From Gibbula magus (Eukaryota > Mollusca > Gastropoda > Trochida > Trochidae), in contig CAKZFU010000133.1 in the NCBI GenBank assembly GCA_936450465.1, forward strand, positions 1 to 64,000: 64,000 nucleotides of DNA, given 5' to 3'. This document shows positions 62,715 to 64,000 of the stretch, piece after piece. How positions within the stretch are numbered: position 1 is the stretch's first letter; every line of letters starts with the position of its first letter. The notes under the pieces are model-generated. The model did no database searches, was not told the DNA's origin, and saw only the letters and a program-made list of their open reading frames with translations. The position numbers and the translations under genes were made by a program.

Positions 62715-63757
62715 CTAGGCCAAAGTCACCTTTTGGCCCATTTTTGGGCATGACTATAACGGCACGGGTTGCCGATAAGACGGTCACCGATTCCAAAAGG
62801 GAATGCGTCTATGCGACCGGCAGCATGTGAGCTTCCATAGGAGACCATCAAAAGTTGTCTAGGCCAAAGTGACTTTTGGCCCAAAATTGGGCCTACAGGA
62901 ATGACTATAACGGCACGGTTTGCCGATAAGACGCTCACCGATTCCAAAAGTGAATGCGTCTATGTGACCGACAGCATGTGAGCTTCCATAGGAGACCATC
63001 AAAAGTTGTCTAGGCCAAAGTGACTTTTGGCCCAAAATTGGGCCTACAGGAATGACTATAACGGCACGGTTTGCCGATAAGACGGTCACCGATTCCAAAA
63101 GTGAATGCGTCTATGCGACCGACAGCATGTGAGCTTCCATAGGAGACCATCAAAAGTTGTCTAGGCCAAAGTGACTTTTGGCCCAAAATTGGGCCTACAG
63201 GAATGACTATAACGGCACGGTTTGCCGATAAGACGGTCACCGATTCCAAAAGTGAATGCGTCTATGCGACCGACAGCATGTGAGCTTCCATAGGAGACCA
63301 TCAAAAGTTGTCTAGGCCAAAGTCACCTTTTGGCCCATTTTTGGGCATGACTATAACGGCACGGGTTGCCGATAAGACGGTCACCGATTCCAAAAGGGAA
63401 TGCGTCTATGCGACCGGCAGCATGTGAGCTTCCATAGGAGACCATCAAAAGTTGTCTAGGCCAAAGTGACTTTTGGCCCAAAATTGGGCCTACAGGAATG
63501 ACTATAACGGCACGGTTTGCCGATAAGACGCTCACCGATTCCAAAAGTGAATGCGTCTATGCGACCGACAGCATGTGAGCTTCCATAGGAGACCATCAAA
63601 AGTTGTCTAGGCCAAAGTGACTTTTGGCCCAAAATTGGGCCTACAGGAATGACTATAACGGCACGGTTTGCCGATAAGACGCTCACCGATTCCAAAAGTG
63701 AATGCGTCTATGCGACCGACAGCATGTGAGCTTCCATAGGAGACCATCAAAAGTTGT

Positions 63758-64000
63758 CTAGGCCAAAGTCACCTTTTGGCCCATTTTTGGGCATGACTAT
63801 AACGGCACGGGTTGCCGATAAGACGGTCACCGATTCCAAAAGGGAATGCGTCTATGCGACCGACAGCATGTGAGCTTCCATAGGAGACCATCAAAAGTTG
63901 TCTAGGCCAAAGTCACCTTTTGGCCCATTTTTGGGCATGACTATAACGGCACGGGTTGCCGATAAGACGGTCACCGATTCCAAAAGTGAATGCGTCTATG
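63758..64000. repeat. C-C pair at right edge, both with A/B features
   Basis: C at 63,758 has GGGAATGC but ends GACCGACAGC. It is followed directly by another C-class start at 63,902, which changes to GTGAATGC near 63,986 before the window ends (99 bp seen). Two successive C/B recombinants suggest an exchange-rich spot continuing beyond the window. Confidence 0.85.

Larger units (their letters stand above)
1..64000. repeat. Satellite DNA array, C-A-B higher-order repeat
   Basis: The window is made entirely of head-to-tail monomers of 151 bp (classes A and B) and 144 bp (class C), usually in the order C-A-B, giving a 446-bp period. The anchor CTAGGCC recurs at 26, 177, 328, 472 and so on to 63,902. 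No inverted monomer block, transposon, microsatellite or unique spacer interrupts it. Copies of one class differ by only a few bases, so the array is highly homogenised. Such organisation is known from eukaryotic centromeric and heterochromatic satellites. Centromere function is inference only, and the family is not one I recognise. The array runs off both ends of the window. Confidence 0.98.
54159..64000. repeat. Mixed-period terminal block
   Basis: C spacing varies: 446 most often, with 597, 295, 144 (C-C at 54,755, 58,217 and 63,758) and 642 (at 57,129 and 59,994). It contains the 2,865-bp duplication and several hybrid monomers. A further C to A hybrid lies at 61,528-61,671, and a class-A monomer with a C-type GGCAGC ending lies at about 61,967. 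Confidence 0.85.

Noticed and set aside
26..63695. Hundreds of overlapping 62-104-codon reading frames as genes
   Set aside because: They recur with the repeat period, overlap each other in different frames, vary with monomer junctions and have no gene-like context. Variation does not favour synonymous sites (for example R to C or H, G to S). They are by-products of a low-stop satellite sequence.
1..64000. CRISPR array
   Set aside because: There are no unique spacers: the whole 144-151-bp unit is conserved, and the period is far longer than a repeat-spacer unit.
1..64000. CENP-B box
   Set aside because: The core TTCG...CGGG pattern is absent from both strands of the reference monomers; no TTCG or CGAA occurs in them.
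1..64000. rDNA spacer, telomeric or subtelomeric repeat
   Set aside because: No rRNA sequence, no TTTAGGG/TTAGGG-like short repeats, and no spacer-type promoter repeats were seen.
1..64000. Identifying the species or a named satellite family
   Set aside because: Monomer lengths near 150 bp are common in plants and animals, and I do not recognise this sequence. Naming one would be a guess.

Overview
The whole 64-kb window is one uninterrupted satellite DNA array. I find no gene, RNA gene, transposable element or unique-sequence island in it. Every stretch I read belongs to a monomer of about 150 bp (A-type monomer: 151 bp, 48% GC), repeated head to tail in one orientation. Kilobase arrays of a near-nucleosome-length monomer with higher-order repeat (HOR) structure are typical of eukaryotic centromeric, pericentromeric or other heterochromatic satellites. 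I do not recognise the family and cannot name the organism. Neither centromere function nor plant versus animal origin can be settled from this window.

Register used here: each monomer starts at CTAGGCC (first full monomer at 26). There are three classes. A (151 bp) has the diagnostic CGCTCACCG. B (151 bp) is almost the same as A but has CGGTCACCG. C (144 bp) starts CTAGGCCAAAGTCACC, lacks 8 bp of A/B (CTACAGGA), has GGGTTGCC and GGGAATGC in place of GGTTTGCC and GTGAATGC, and ends GACCGGCAGC in place of GACCGACAGC. The basic HOR is C-A-B (144+151+151 = 446 bp). I locate 144 C-type monomers, including hybrids and truncated ones, and about 430 monomers in total.

Layout: 26-7,016 is a nearly perfect run of 446-bp HORs. 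About 6.6-13.9 kb and 13.9-21.0 kb are two tandem copies of a 7.2-kb segment, each ending near a differently truncated C monomer (13,261 and 20,489). 20,534-23,209 is regular again. 23,210-26,166 is dominated by 295-bp dimers (C plus one A/B). 26,167-45,532 is irregular, with HORs expanded by extra monomers (597, 748, 899 bp) and a 1,043-bp super-repeat. 45,533-54,158 returns to 446 bp and carries a private family of HOR variants plus a 3,568-bp duplication. 54,159-64,000 is mixed and contains a 2,865-bp duplication with paired recombinant monomers at 57,273 and 60,138.

The most distinctive element is a dyad-rich core at the start of every monomer: two overlapping inverted repeats that share a GGCC. 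The centres of both dyads look inverted between the A/B and C classes. Rare monomers (28,253; 31,081; 54,899) carry inverted or perfected versions, which suggests hairpin-centre inversion as a source of the monomer classes. Unequal exchange and local conversion explain most of the other structure: hybrid monomers, losses or gains of whole monomers, and nested duplications at several scales. Open reading frames of 73-104 codons occur on the minus strand of nearly every repeat, but they are by-products of the repeat and not genes.
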